From contig CAXMPC010000159.1 of NCBI GenBank assembly GCA_964195335.1, positions 1 through 8,520 on the forward strand: 8,520 nucleotides of DNA, in the 5' to 3' direction. This document shows positions 1 through 8,436 of this stretch, in pieces. Source of the DNA: QNFN01 sp964195335 (GTDB taxonomy: Bacteria; Pseudomonadota; Gammaproteobacteria; QNFN01). Below the pieces are notes generated by a model. The model did not search any database. It worked only from the letters and a program-made list of their open reading frames with translations, and was not told where the DNA came from. Position numbers and translations under genes: made by a program. Every line of letters starts with the position of its first letter. The stretch's first letter is position 1.

Positions 1-293
1 TCGACGTGGTCGCCATAACTCATCCCCTCAGAGTAGCGGGAGAAGATCGGCGTCGAGACCTTGGCCGGGTAGGCGGCGGCCTGGAAGTGGGGGTGCGCAA
101 TCAGGGTGCCCATGACCGCGTCGACCAGTTTGGCGCGCATCGGTGCCTCACGGTCGAGTTCGAGGTTGTGCTTGACCGCACCGGCCGCGCGTCCTGCAGT
201 CGCCTTGCCGTGGACGAAGTCAGCCTTGGCCAGGTATTGCCTGACGCTGGCCAGTCGCTCGGCATCGAGGACGTCGGGGATCTGCAGCAGCAT
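1..293 (-). CDS. ybiX: PKHD-type Fe(II)/2-oxoglutarate hydroxylase, YbiX/PiuC family (5' part, cut by window edge)
   Basis: The first 97 codons are visible, starting with MLLQIPDVLDAERLASVR; the rest lies outside the window. The pattern matches the N-terminal half of E. coli YbiX (about 225 residues) as I recall it: a short start 'IPxVL', a 'W/FVxGxxTxG' turn (here FVHGKATAG at 26-34), 'VKHNLEL' (40-46), then 'STPIFSRYSEGMSYGDHVD' (80-98). The last of these carries the start of the HxD iron-binding motif, with His96 visible and the Asp codon cut by the edge. Family members are cupin-fold dioxygenases that need Fe(II), 2-oxoglutarate and O2; several are iron-regulated and linked to TonB siderophore uptake, but the substrate is generally unknown. 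The ATG at 293 has a GAGCGGAG sequence about 7 bases upstream. It lies 27 bases after the subunit D stop with no terminator between, so read-through from the ATPase operon is possible. The family call is confident; the functional link to the ATPase is not. Confidence 0.85.
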   Translation of the reverse strand, partial: MLLQIPDVLDAERLASVRQYLAKADFVHGKATAGRAAGAVKHNLELDREAPMRAKLVDAVMGTLIAHPHFQAAAYPAKVSTPIFSRYSEGMSYGDHV

Positions 294-320
294 GGCGTGC
301 TCCGCTCGGACTCGTCGCGA

Positions 321-935
321 CTATACCAGCCCGGAAAAGTTGGCGATGGCCAGGCGCGTGCGCAGCGACTCCTCGAGATCACTATCTTCGAGTGCGGCCT
401 CAATCACGTGCAAGCGACCCGAGATCTCGGGCAATACGACGTTCTCCAGGGCACGTGCACGGCGGTCGGTGCGTTTGTATTCGGCGATCAGGCGGTGCAG
501 GTTGCCTGCACTGACACTGACCGCGACTGCAGCCTCGGTGACCGTTGCGAACGCCTCGGCGCAGCGTTGGTGCCGTGATGCCTTGTCGCCGATCGGGTCA
601 CGATGCACCTGGCCCGCCATGTCGAGTTGCAGCAGCGGGACGCCGAAGTGGGCCCGGCGTGTCGCCTGCGGCAGGGTGATCCGGCTTCGCGGAATTGTAG
701 CGACAGCGAGAGCCAGCAGGCCACGTTCGCCGAGGGCGTCGGCCAACGCGGCAATCGCCGCCGTCCAGGCCGTGGCCAGCGTCGTGCGGTGTTCGAGATA
801 GACGGCATGCTCGACCAGGATGCGCTGTGCCAGCAGCATCCGTTTTTCATCGAGAAACTCGAAACCCTCGCGGATGAAGCCGTGCTCGTCGCGTAGTGCC
901 AGGAAGCTGTGGCGGGTGACCGTCTCACCGCTCAT
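321..935 (-). CDS. atpD: V/A-type ATPase subunit D (central rotor shaft)
   Basis: Subunit D is the long antiparallel coiled coil that turns inside the A3B3 head and couples ATP hydrolysis or synthesis to the membrane ring. The 204-residue protein has the family's usual length. It shows both conserved ends: an N-terminal helix 'TRHSFLALRDEHGFIREGFEFLDEKR' (7-32; the family usually has a Leu/Lys-rich version ending in LLxxKRD), and the C-terminal helix signature EYKRTDRRARALENVVLPEI (152-171), like the 'EYRRTxRRVNALENVxIP' of known D subunits. I chose the ATG at 935. An in-frame GTG at 944 would add three residues (MKP) but has no ribosome-binding sequence. Either start lies inside the end of the B gene (B stops at 925), so translation is probably coupled. 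It is the last ATPase gene of the operon. Confidence 0.93.
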   Translation of the reverse strand: MSGETVTRHSFLALRDEHGFIREGFEFLDEKRMLLAQRILVEHAVYLEHRTTLATAWTAAIAALADALGERGLLALAVATIPRSRITLPQATRRAHFGVPLLQLDMAGQVHRDPIGDKASRHQRCAEAFATVTEAAVAVSVSAGNLHRLIAEYKRTDRRARALENVVLPEISGRLHVIEAALEDSDLEESLRTRLAIANFSGLV

Positions 936-2314
936 CGGCTTCACTCACGGATCGGGTGATGTGGTCGGCGATCTGGCGGTCGTCGAGCCGCGTCAACTCG
1001 CGCAGCGGCAGGTCGCGCAGCACCTGCCAGCCGATCTCGGCGCTTTCGGCCAGGGTGCGTGACTCGGTCTGGGCGATGAACTCGTGCTCGAAACGGTCGG
1101 CAAAGGCGAGGTAGGCGAGGTCGCTGTCACCAAGTCCTTCAGTGCCGACGACGCTGGCCAGGACGCGGACACGGGTGGCGCGGGCGTAGGCGGCGAACAA
1201 CTGGTTGGCCAGCGCCGGGTGGTCGGCGAAGGTAAAGCCATCGCCGATACCGTCCTTCATCAGTCGCGACAGGCTCGGCAGCACGGCTACCGGCGGGTAG
1301 ATGTGCTTCTGTGCCAGGTCGCGCGTCAACACCACCTGGCCCTCGGTAATGTAGCCGGTCAGGTCAGGGATCGGGTGGCTAATGTCATCCGCCGGCATGG
1401 TCAGGATCGGCATCTGGGTCAGCGTGCCGTCGCCCTTGCGCAGCCGGCCGGCGCGCTCGAACAGCTGCGCCAGGTCTGAATAGAGATAGGCGGGATAGCC
1501 CTTGCGACCGGGGATCTCGCCGTGGCTTGCGGCCACCTCCCGCAATGCCTCGCAGTAGTTGGTCATGTCGGTCATGATCACCAGCACGTGACGATTTTCG
1601 CGGAAGGCGAGGTATTCGGCGGCGGTCAGGGCGATCCTCGGCGTCAGCAGCCGCTGGGTGCTCGGGTCTGAGGCGAGATTGAGGAACAGCGCCGTGTGCG
1701 CCAGCACGCCGCTCTCTTCCATCGATCGGCGGAAGTACTCGGCGGTGTCGTAGGGGATGCCGATACCGGCGAAGACGATGGCGAATTGACCGCTTTCGTC
1801 ATCCGGCAGCCGCGCGTGCTTGGCGATCTGTACCGCCATGCGATCGTGGGGCAGGCCGCCGCCGGAGAAGATCGGCAGTTTCTGCCCGCGTACCAGGGAA
1901 TTCATCAGGTCGATGGTGCTGATGCCGGTTTCGATGAAATCGGCCGGCTTGGCTCGCGCCGTCGGATTCAGCGGCATGCCGTCGATGCGCCAGCGCTGGG
2001 TACCAGGTAGCGGCGGTCCGCCATCAAGGATACGACCGACACCGTCGTAGACGCGACCGAGCAGACCCGGGCCGACGGCGAACAGCAACGGTTCGCCGAA
2101 GAAACGCACCCGTGGACCCTCCAGCGACAGGCCGGAAGTGGACTCCAGCACTTCGACTACGATGGTTTCCTCGTCCAGCGAGGCAACCCGGCCGAGACGG
2201 CCGCGGCCATCCTTGCCGATCACCTCGACGGCGTCGTTGAGGCCGACGTCGAGGTTACGGCGCAGGAACAGCAGCGGACCCTCGATCTTGCGCAGCGTGC
2301 CGTGGGTGTAGAGG

Positions 2315-2325
<11 letters not shown>
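925..2325 (-). CDS. atpB: V/A-type ATPase subunit B (non-catalytic nucleotide-binding subunit)
   Basis: Subunit B alternates with A in the cytoplasmic hexamer. It contributes residues to the catalytic interface but does not hydrolyse ATP itself. The protein is 466 residues, normal for the family. A beta-barrel domain (about 1-75) is followed by the RecA-like core. The P-loop position reads IFSGGGLPHDRMAVQIA (152-168), the degenerate loop without GKT that marks B subunits. Further conserved blocks are NLASDPSTQRLLTPRIALTA (216-235), VIMTDMTNYCEALREV (249-264), EIPGRKGYPAYLYSDLA (270-286) and HPIPDLTGYITEGQ (317-330). The start ATG is preceded by a strong GGAGGT site inside the end of gene A, whose stop it overlaps by 11 bases. 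Nothing is broken or missing. Confidence 0.97.
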
Positions 2326-4065
<1,740 letters not shown>

Positions 4066-4069
<4 letters not shown>

Positions 4070-4692
4070 GCCGGTTCCTCTTCGCTGAGCTCGGCCAGCA
4101 GCTGCGCCTCGATGCGGTGGCGGGCGGCGAGCAGGCCGTCCAGTGTGGCGTCGAAACAGACCTGGTCGCGGAGTACGCGAAGGCCGGCCTGGATCTCCTT
4201 CTCGGCCTCGAAGGTGGCGCTTACCTCGGCACGGGCGTGCAGCCAGTCGTGGATTCGTGAACGCTCCTCCGGCGACCAGTCGGACGGATGGCCGATGGTC
4301 CAGTGATCGTGGTTGAGCACCAGGCCGGCGCGCTTTAACGCGGCCTCGATCCAGACCTGGCGGGTCTCGGGAGCGCGCCATCTCACGAGCAGTGCGGCCT
4401 TCAGTTGACCCCAGGCGTGTTCGAGCTGCTGTTTCTGGATTCGTTGTTGCTGCAGACGATGATGGGTTTCGATGCGGGCCTGCATCAGGCGGTAGGCCTC
4501 GCGATCGCGGCGCCGTTCGCTGGTGACCGCGTCGCCGACCGTTCCGCGAGCACTGGCACGTGCCTCGGCGAGCAGGGTGCGGGAACGTGTTTCCGCTTCC
4601 TCGCGCAGTGTCTGGCAGCGGTTGTCGCGGTCACGGGCGACGGTGTCCAGCAGCGCCTCAAGGGTCTCGCGGGTGTTGTCGGACGGGGTCAT
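4066..4692 (-). CDS. atpE: V/A-type ATPase subunit E (peripheral stalk)
   Basis: Subunit E pairs with a G/H-type coiled-coil protein to form the peripheral stalk that keeps the A3B3 head from turning. The 208-residue protein has two parts. A long charged helix (about 1-100) is rich in Arg, Glu and Gln and has almost no hydrophobic stretch. The C-terminal domain ends in 'AGLRVLRDQVCFDATLDGLLAARHRIEAQLLAEL' (about 168-202), which resembles the 'GGxxxxxxxxxxDNTLEARLE' end typical of E subunits. The sequence is divergent, so the call leans on its position between F and A as well as its architecture. The start ATG overlaps the F stop (ATGA, 4689-4692), with a GGAG seven bases upstream. Confidence 0.85.
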
Positions 4693-4985
4693 GTCTCGAC
4701 TCCGAGCTGGCCGAGTATCCCGGCAAGACGGTCCGGTGGCAGCGTGACGTCGTCACTGTCCGGCAGGACGATGAACTGCGGGGCGAGTGCCGACTCCAGT
4801 ACCCCGCGTCGTGCCGTGTCGAGGGTCGCTGCGACCTTATCGCTGACCATCAGCAGTTCGCAGCCCTCGAGTGCCGCCTCGATGGCTTCCTTCCCGGTGC
4901 CCGGCTCGGGGGTCAACGTTTCGACGCCGGCGAGTCGGAAACCGGCCGCGCCCGGTGGATCACCGATGTAGACGATGCGGGTCAT
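4689..4985 (-). CDS. atpF: V/A-type ATPase subunit F (rotor, small regulatory subunit)
   Basis: Subunit F binds D in the rotating shaft and can modulate ATP hydrolysis. The 98-residue protein is the expected size and starts with the Rossmann-like strand MTRIVYIGDPPGAAGFRLAGVET (1-23). This matches the 'xIxVIGDxxxxxGFRLAGVE' start of the family. A second strand, ELLMVSDKVAATL (43-55), and a third, PQFIVLPDSDD (69-79), follow, the last close to the family's 'P.ILxIP' region. Its ATG directly abuts the stop codon of gene K (TAG then ATG, no gap). No clear ribosome-binding site is visible, so it probably depends on ribosomes finishing K. In many other V/A operons F lies just before A; here E sits between them. 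Confidence 0.92.
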   Translation of the reverse strand: MTRIVYIGDPPGAAGFRLAGVETLTPEPGTGKEAIEAALEGCELLMVSDKVAATLDTARRGVLESALAPQFIVLPDSDDVTLPPDRLAGILGQLGVET

Positions 4986-5342
4986 CTAGCCGAGCCGGTT
5001 GAGGATCAAAACCGCGACGATCAGGCCGTAGATGGCGATGCCCTCGGCAAGTCCGACCAGGATCAGCAAGCGGCCGAGCAGTTCGGGTTTCTCGGCCAGG
5101 GCGCCGACCGATGCACTGCCGACCATGCCGACGGCGTAACCGGCCCCGGCCGCTGCCAGCCCGGTCGAGACGGCGGCGGCCATCAGGCCCCAGCCGAGTG
5201 CTTCACCGCCGATGGCGACCCCGATGGCGGTTTCGGTCGCCGCGGCCGCGGCCGGCGAGAACCAGAGCACCGTTGTGCCGACCAGCATCAGTAACGCGGT
5301 GACGGCGACGAAACCGATGGCAAATCTGTGCGTAGCGCTCAT
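4986..5342 (-). CDS. atpK: V/A-type ATPase subunit K / proteolipid c (membrane rotor ring)
   Basis: This hydrophobic 118-residue protein forms the rotating ring that carries the transported ion across the inner membrane. An N-terminal hydrophobic segment (8-29) followed by an Ala-rich stretch (31-35) may be a signal peptide, as in the Thermus proteolipid, or an extra membrane helix. Then comes one helical hairpin: a Gly/Ala-rich helix (about 45-80, with GAGYAVGMVGSASVGA), a short polar loop, ALAEKPELLGR (81-91), and an outer helix LLILVGLAEGIAIYGLIVAVLIL (92-114). Glu100 in 'LAEG' is the expected ion-binding carboxylate. The protein has no Gln at all, which argues against the known Na+-type sites. 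The open frame continues upstream to 5648 within gene I, but the ATG at 5342 has a strong GAGGAGA site and gives the right family start. Confidence 0.95.
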   Translation of the reverse strand: MSATHRFAIGFVAVTALLMLVGTTVLWFSPAAAAATETAIGVAIGGEALGWGLMAAAVSTGLAAAGAGYAVGMVGSASVGALAEKPELLGRLLILVGLAEGIAIYGLIVAVLILNRLG

Positions 5343-5347
5343 GGGAT

Positions 5348-5354
5348 TCTCCTC
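5348..5354 (-). promoter_or_regulatory. Ribosome-binding site of proteolipid gene K
   Basis: The minus strand reads GAGGAGA, 5 bases before the ATG at 5342. Its first G is the last base of the subunit I stop codon (TAG). K is the only downstream ATPase gene with a real, if short (11-base), spacer before it, and it has its own strong site. This fits a subunit needed in about ten or more copies per complex. Confidence 0.8.
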
Positions 5355-7156
5355 TAGCTGAATTTGGGGATTACCAGCGGGCGCAGGGGACGACCCTCGC
5401 CGCGCAGGAAACGCAGGAAAAACTCGAACAGCATCAGACGGGTGGTCTGGATCGAGACGATCAATCCTTCGAGTGACAGCACCAGCAGGTTGCCAAGAAC
5501 GATGACCGCCACCTGGCCCGCTGACCAGGGCACGGTGGCCGCGAGTTGTACGGTCGCCAGTGACAGTCCGGCATGGGCCAGGGCAAAGGCACCGACGCGG
5601 GCAAAGGAGAGGGTGTTCACCAGCAACCTGACGGTCTGCTCGAGCCACTCGAACAGCTCACCGACCAGCGCCAGGTAGCGGCGAGACCGCCAGGCCTCGT
5701 GCAACCGTCCGCCGAGCCAGTACGCGAAACCGAGACCGAACAGCCAGGACAGCGGCGGCAGCAGCATGCCGAGCACGGTGAGGTAGGCGAACAGCAGACC
5801 GCCGTGATCACGCCACCACGCCGGTAGATCGTTACGCCACCAGGCGCTCATGGCACTGAGGCCGCTGCCGGTCAGCAGCAATACGACACCGGCCAGCAAG
5901 GGCGGCAACAGGACCGCGTGCGGTGCCTCGATCGGGTGCACCCAGAGTGCCGGCACGATCCCCTCGAGCCCGAAGACACTGCCGAACAGCAGGCCGAAGA
6001 ACGCCGCGCTGAGTCCGCACGGGATCGCCAGTGCCGCCAAAGGCAGGCGCGAGCGCAGGGCGAAGCCGAGCAGCGCGATGACCAGTCCCTGGCCGAGGTC
6101 ACCGAACATGTAGCCGAACAGCAACGGCACGATGACGGCAAGCAGTGGCGAGGGATCGGTCTCGTCGGGGCCGGGCAGGCCGAACAGCCGTGTCATGCGT
6201 TCGAAGGGTGCCGCCCAGCGCGGATTGTCGAGTACCACCGGGGCCGCGGTGTCGGTCGGTGGTGGCGGGAAGGCGACCAGCGCCGCCAAACCGGTCTGTC
6301 GCAACCGGGCCGGCAGTTCGCGTGCCGTGCTGCGCTCGGCCCAGCCGGCGATCCAGGCGAACTCGTGCGTCCCTTGCTGGCCGCGACCTGTCTCCCAGGT
6401 CCAGGTCAGCCATCCAAGGGTGGCCAGGTGGTGCGGAAGGTGACGTTCCGTGCTGACGCGGTCGACTTCGAGGCGCAGCACGTCCACCGCATCGCGCGAG
6501 ATCTGCAGACGTTCGGTTTGTTGCGATACCGGATCACCGTTCCCGGTTGTGACGACTGGCGTGAATGGCCGCCCGTGCGCCTGTTCAACCCGCACGCCGA
6601 TCTCCTGCAGCGGGGCGCCCGAACCGACCACGACCAGGAAGTCGTGCCGTTCACCCGTGAGGCGGTGGACCAGTAACTTCGTAACCGCCTCGACCGGCGC
6701 GCCATGTGGCAGCACGAACAGCCGGGTGGTCACGCCCGGGCCGGAGATCGGTGCCAGCATCGGATCGAGAGAAGAGCGGGCCAGTGTCTGCAGCCATTCG
6801 AGTTGCAGCGCCTCACGCCCGGCGGCGTGCTCGAGACGGACCAGTTCCTCGACCAGGCTGCCGGCAACCCGCTCCCAGTCGACCAGGACATCGAGTGCCT
6901 GCCGCACGAGTCGCAACGGTGTCGCGCCGCGTGGCGCCATCCCGGGGTTTGCGTGCGGCCAGTAGGGAGCGAAGCGGTTTTTCATCGTGGCGTAGTCACT
7001 GAGCGCATCACGCACTGCCTCGGTGTCCTGCCAGCTCGACTCGCCCCTGACCACGGTCTCGACTCCCCGGGTCCGGGCCAGCATTTCGAGCACGGCGGCC
7101 AGCTCGGCATTACCACAGAGCAGCGTGAACCAGCGGGCCGGACGCGGACGCAACAT
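5354..7156 (-). CDS. atpI: V/A-type ATPase subunit I / a (membrane stator)
   Basis: Subunit I forms the ion half-channels facing the K ring and anchors the peripheral stalks. The 600-residue protein has a soluble N-terminal half (1 to about 335, alpha/beta with helical stretches) and a membrane half with about seven hydrophobic segments (about 337-570). Family motifs are clear: LLFGYMFGDLGQGL (345-358), LFGSVFGLEG (390-399, like 'xGxxFGxE'), NTLSFARVGAFALAHAGLS (514-532) with Arg520 as the likely essential arginine facing the ring Glu, and GNLLVLSLEGLIVSIQTTRL (555-574) followed by FEFFLRF (577-583). Its length is slightly under the usual 620-660. The start overlaps the stop of the preceding gene by one base (TGATG) and has GAGGAGG seven bases upstream. 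Confidence 0.96.
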   Translation of the reverse strand: MLRPRPARWFTLLCGNAELAAVLEMLARTRGVETVVRGESSWQDTEAVRDALSDYATMKNRFAPYWPHANPGMAPRGATPLRLVRQALDVLVDWERVAGSLVEELVRLEHAAGREALQLEWLQTLARSSLDPMLAPISGPGVTTRLFVLPHGAPVEAVTKLLVHRLTGERHDFLVVVGSGAPLQEIGVRVEQAHGRPFTPVVTTGNGDPVSQQTERLQISRDAVDVLRLEVDRVSTERHLPHHLATLGWLTWTWETGRGQQGTHEFAWIAGWAERSTARELPARLRQTGLAALVAFPPPPTDTAAPVVLDNPRWAAPFERMTRLFGLPGPDETDPSPLLAVIVPLLFGYMFGDLGQGLVIALLGFALRSRLPLAALAIPCGLSAAFFGLLFGSVFGLEGIVPALWVHPIEAPHAVLLPPLLAGVVLLLTGSGLSAMSAWWRNDLPAWWRDHGGLLFAYLTVLGMLLPPLSWLFGLGFAYWLGGRLHEAWRSRRYLALVGELFEWLEQTVRLLVNTLSFARVGAFALAHAGLSLATVQLAATVPWSAGQVAVIVLGNLLVLSLEGLIVSIQTTRLMLFEFFLRFLRGEGRPLRPLVIPKFS

Positions 7157-7839
7157 CAGGCGGCCTCCTCGAAGCGTGACTGGCCCGGCCGGCGTCGTGC
7201 GAGACCGCCGGCAAGACGGAGCAGGTCGTCGAGAATCAGGCCCAGGTAGGCGTAGACCCCGGCGCTATCGAGCGCATGGTTACGGAACAGCCAGTGCAGG
7301 CGATCCGCAGCGAACGTGTTCTGTGGCGAGGTGACCAGGCCGAGCAAGGCACGCCCGAGCCTGGCGGCCATGGGGTCAAAGCGCGGGCCTGGGCAGAGTG
7401 CCAGCCAATGCTGTAACCAGTCGTCGATGGGTGCTGCCATGTCGGTAGCAGGCGCGCTGTCGTTGATCAGAGGTGCCAGCACAGGATCGTCATACATCCA
7501 GTGCTGCGCCTGTCCACCGGTATGCAGGTGGGCGAGGGCGGGGAGGTCGACCAGCCGCGCGGTGTGTCGCGCGGCTGGCCGGGCTGCGGCAGGTAACCAG
7601 ACTCCCACCTTGACGGTGTGGCGGCGGAAGGCATCGCGCAGCTTCAACTCGACGGTCGTCTGTGTCTCTTCCTCGGTGATGCTGCGCAACCAGTGACAAA
7701 GACCGGTCTTGCGGGCGAAGTTGAGGTATTGCGCGGCTGTACGCGCGCCGTCGAGGCGGCGCCACTCGACCGGGAGCGGTCGCATGGCATGACGGGCGTG
7801 GACCCGCGCCAGGGCATAGCCGATCGGCGTGCCGTTCAT
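7156..7839 (-). CDS. Probable V/A-type ATPase subunit C/d-like protein (short, divergent)
   Basis: The 227-residue soluble protein has no membrane segment or signal. It begins 'IGYALARVHARHAMRPLPVEWRRLDGARTAAQYLNFARKTGLCHWLRSI', a helical N terminus, and contains VKVGVWLP (76-83) and LVDLPALAHLHTG (96-108). It ends in a likely helix, VYAYLGLILDDLLRLAGGLARRR (195-217). No nucleotide-binding motif is visible. The operon has every other V/A subunit, and subunit C (the socket joining the D/F shaft to the K ring) is otherwise missing; position and helical character make this the candidate. Typical C/AC39 subunits have about 320-350 residues, so this one is about a third shorter. I recognise no decisive family motif; an unrelated accessory or assembly factor remains possible. 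Its ATG overlaps the preceding stop as ATGA (7836-7839). Confidence 0.65.
   Translation of the reverse strand: MNGTPIGYALARVHARHAMRPLPVEWRRLDGARTAAQYLNFARKTGLCHWLRSITEEETQTTVELKLRDAFRRHTVKVGVWLPAAARPAARHTARLVDLPALAHLHTGGQAQHWMYDDPVLAPLINDSAPATDMAAPIDDWLQHWLALCPGPRFDPMAARLGRALLGLVTSPQNTFAADRLHWLFRNHALDSAGVYAYLGLILDDLLRLAGGLARRRPGQSRFEEAA
7164..7170 (-). promoter_or_regulatory. Ribosome-binding site of subunit I gene
   Basis: The minus strand reads GAGGAGG, 7 bases before the ATG at 7156, inside the end of the C-like gene. It supports this start over internal ones. Confidence 0.75.
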
Positions 7840-8174
7840 TCGTCGACCCCGGTCAGCAGTGACGCCACCCGGCCGACCGCGGCGGCGATCCGTTTCTGTT
7901 CGTGTTTCGGGTCGGGGTGAGGTGTTTCGGCCGTGGCCGTGGCAAGCTCGCGGGTGATGCGTTTTTCGCGCAACCGGCCGTAGCGTTCATGCAGCGTGGT
8001 CGCACGTTGCTCGGCGCGCTGGCGGATGCGCTGGGCCTGTTCGCGACTGCGGGCCAGAAGGGCATTGGCCTCGGCTTCGGCCGTGCTGACGGCGGCGCTG
8101 GCCTCGCGCTCGGCGGCGAGCGCGCGGTTGATCGCCTCCTGGACTTCAAGTTCCCGCTTCCCTTCGGCCGACAT
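7836..8174 (-). CDS. Small coiled-coil protein, probable V/A-type ATPase peripheral-stalk subunit G/H
   Basis: This is the first gene of the operon. The 112-residue protein is mostly one charged helix: residues about 5-80 are Ala/Glu/Arg-rich ('AINRALAAEREASAAVSTAEAEAN', then 'RSREQAQRIRQRAEQR'). After a short break at PHPDPK (85-90) comes a second short helix ending VASLLTG (103-109). This is the pattern of G/H stalk subunits, which pair with subunit E, and such a gene commonly opens V/A operons. Sequence identity to named G/H subunits is not obvious to me, since coiled coils diverge fast. The frame is open upstream to 8243, but the ATG at 8174 has AAAGGA six bases before it and gives a normal start (MSAEGKREL); the 23-residue upstream extension is not helical and is rejected. 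Confidence 0.75.
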   Translation of the reverse strand: MSAEGKRELEVQEAINRALAAEREASAAVSTAEAEANALLARSREQAQRIRQRAEQRATTLHERYGRLREKRITRELATATAETPHPDPKHEQKRIAAAVGRVASLLTGVDE

Positions 8175-8180
8175 CGGGGA

Positions 8181-8186
8181 TCCTTT
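8181..8186 (-). promoter_or_regulatory. Ribosome-binding site of the first operon gene
   Basis: The minus strand reads AAAGGA, 6 bases before the ATG at 8174. It decides this start against the longer open frame beginning at 8243. Confidence 0.75.
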
Positions 8187-8279
8187 CCCGTTGGCTGCGG
8201 CGAACCGGTCCTGGTCGGCCGCGCACCATGACGAATTGTGCATGCTGGGCAGGACCCGAATGCACCCTCTTCATATAAA

Positions 8280-8308
8280 ACTCTAGGCGTGGTCATTGCT
8301 GTATGCAA
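8280..8308 (-). promoter_or_regulatory. Candidate sigma-70-like promoter for the ATPase operon (weak)
   Basis: On the minus strand TTGCAT (8308-8303) and TAGAGT (8285-8280) are separated by exactly 17 bases. They match the consensus at three and four of six positions. A second AT-rich run, TTTTATATG (8280-8272), directly follows and could be the real -10. A start near 8273 would give a leader of about 100 bases before the ATG at 8174. The match is modest and could be chance. Confidence 0.3.
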
Positions 8309-8311
8309 CTG

Positions 8312-8327
8312 CCCTCATGGGTGAGGG
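8312..8327. repeat. Perfect inverted repeat CCCTCA-tggg-TGAGGG
   Basis: Two 6-base arms flank a 4-base loop in the upstream region of the operon, just upstream of the candidate -35. There is no T-run on either strand, so it is not a simple terminator. It could be an operator or a leader hairpin, or chance in GC-rich DNA. Confidence 0.4.
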
Positions 8328-8343
8328 GGTGGGCCTCGGGATG

Positions 8344-8365
8344 GGAGCACGTCACGTTTTGCTCC
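8344..8365. repeat. Inverted repeat GGAGCA / TGCTCC with ACGTCACGT in the loop
   Basis: Two perfect 6-base arms (8344-8349 and 8360-8365) are separated by 10 bases. The sequence from the end of the left arm into the loop, ACGTCACGT (8349-8357), is itself symmetric around its central C. No T-run follows on either strand. It could be a protein-binding site for a dimeric regulator; no known consensus is recognised. Confidence 0.4.
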
Positions 8366-8422
8366 TCACTCGCACATGTGACTCCGCTCAAACCGGTGGA
8401 TGGCAGCTAATGCTTTGCAAAA

Positions 8423-8436
8423 TTGATGCAAATCAA
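8423..8436. promoter_or_regulatory. Perfect FNR/ANR-type binding site (TTGATGCAAATCAA)
   Basis: The sequence matches TTGAT-N4-ATCAA exactly on both half-sites. This is the consensus for FNR, ANR and related CRP-family regulators that respond to oxygen or nitric oxide. It sits in the most AT-rich stretch of the window (about 8401-8470), as expected for a promoter region. Its centre is about 255 bases upstream of the first ATPase gene and about 81 bases before an ATG at 8511 on the plus strand near the right edge. No good -10 box stands at the usual class II distance (site centre at -41.5) in either direction, so the target gene is undecided: the ATPase operon, a divergent gene beyond the edge, or both. 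Confidence 0.7.

Noticed and set aside
294..320. Terminator between subunit D and the hydroxylase gene
   Set aside because: The 27-base gap holds no hairpin followed by T's.
4070..4381. 104-residue upstream extension of the subunit A reading frame
   Set aside because: It lies wholly over gene E in another frame, is Arg/Pro-rich and low-complexity, and the ATG at 4069 gives the conserved A subunit start with a ribosome-binding site and an ATGA overlap.
5343..5648. 102-residue upstream extension of the proteolipid K frame
   Set aside because: It overlaps the end of subunit I in another frame and does not resemble any proteolipid; the ATG at 5342 has a strong ribosome-binding site.
8312..8327. 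Inverted repeat as an intrinsic terminator
   Set aside because: Stem is only 6 bases and neither strand has a T-run after it.
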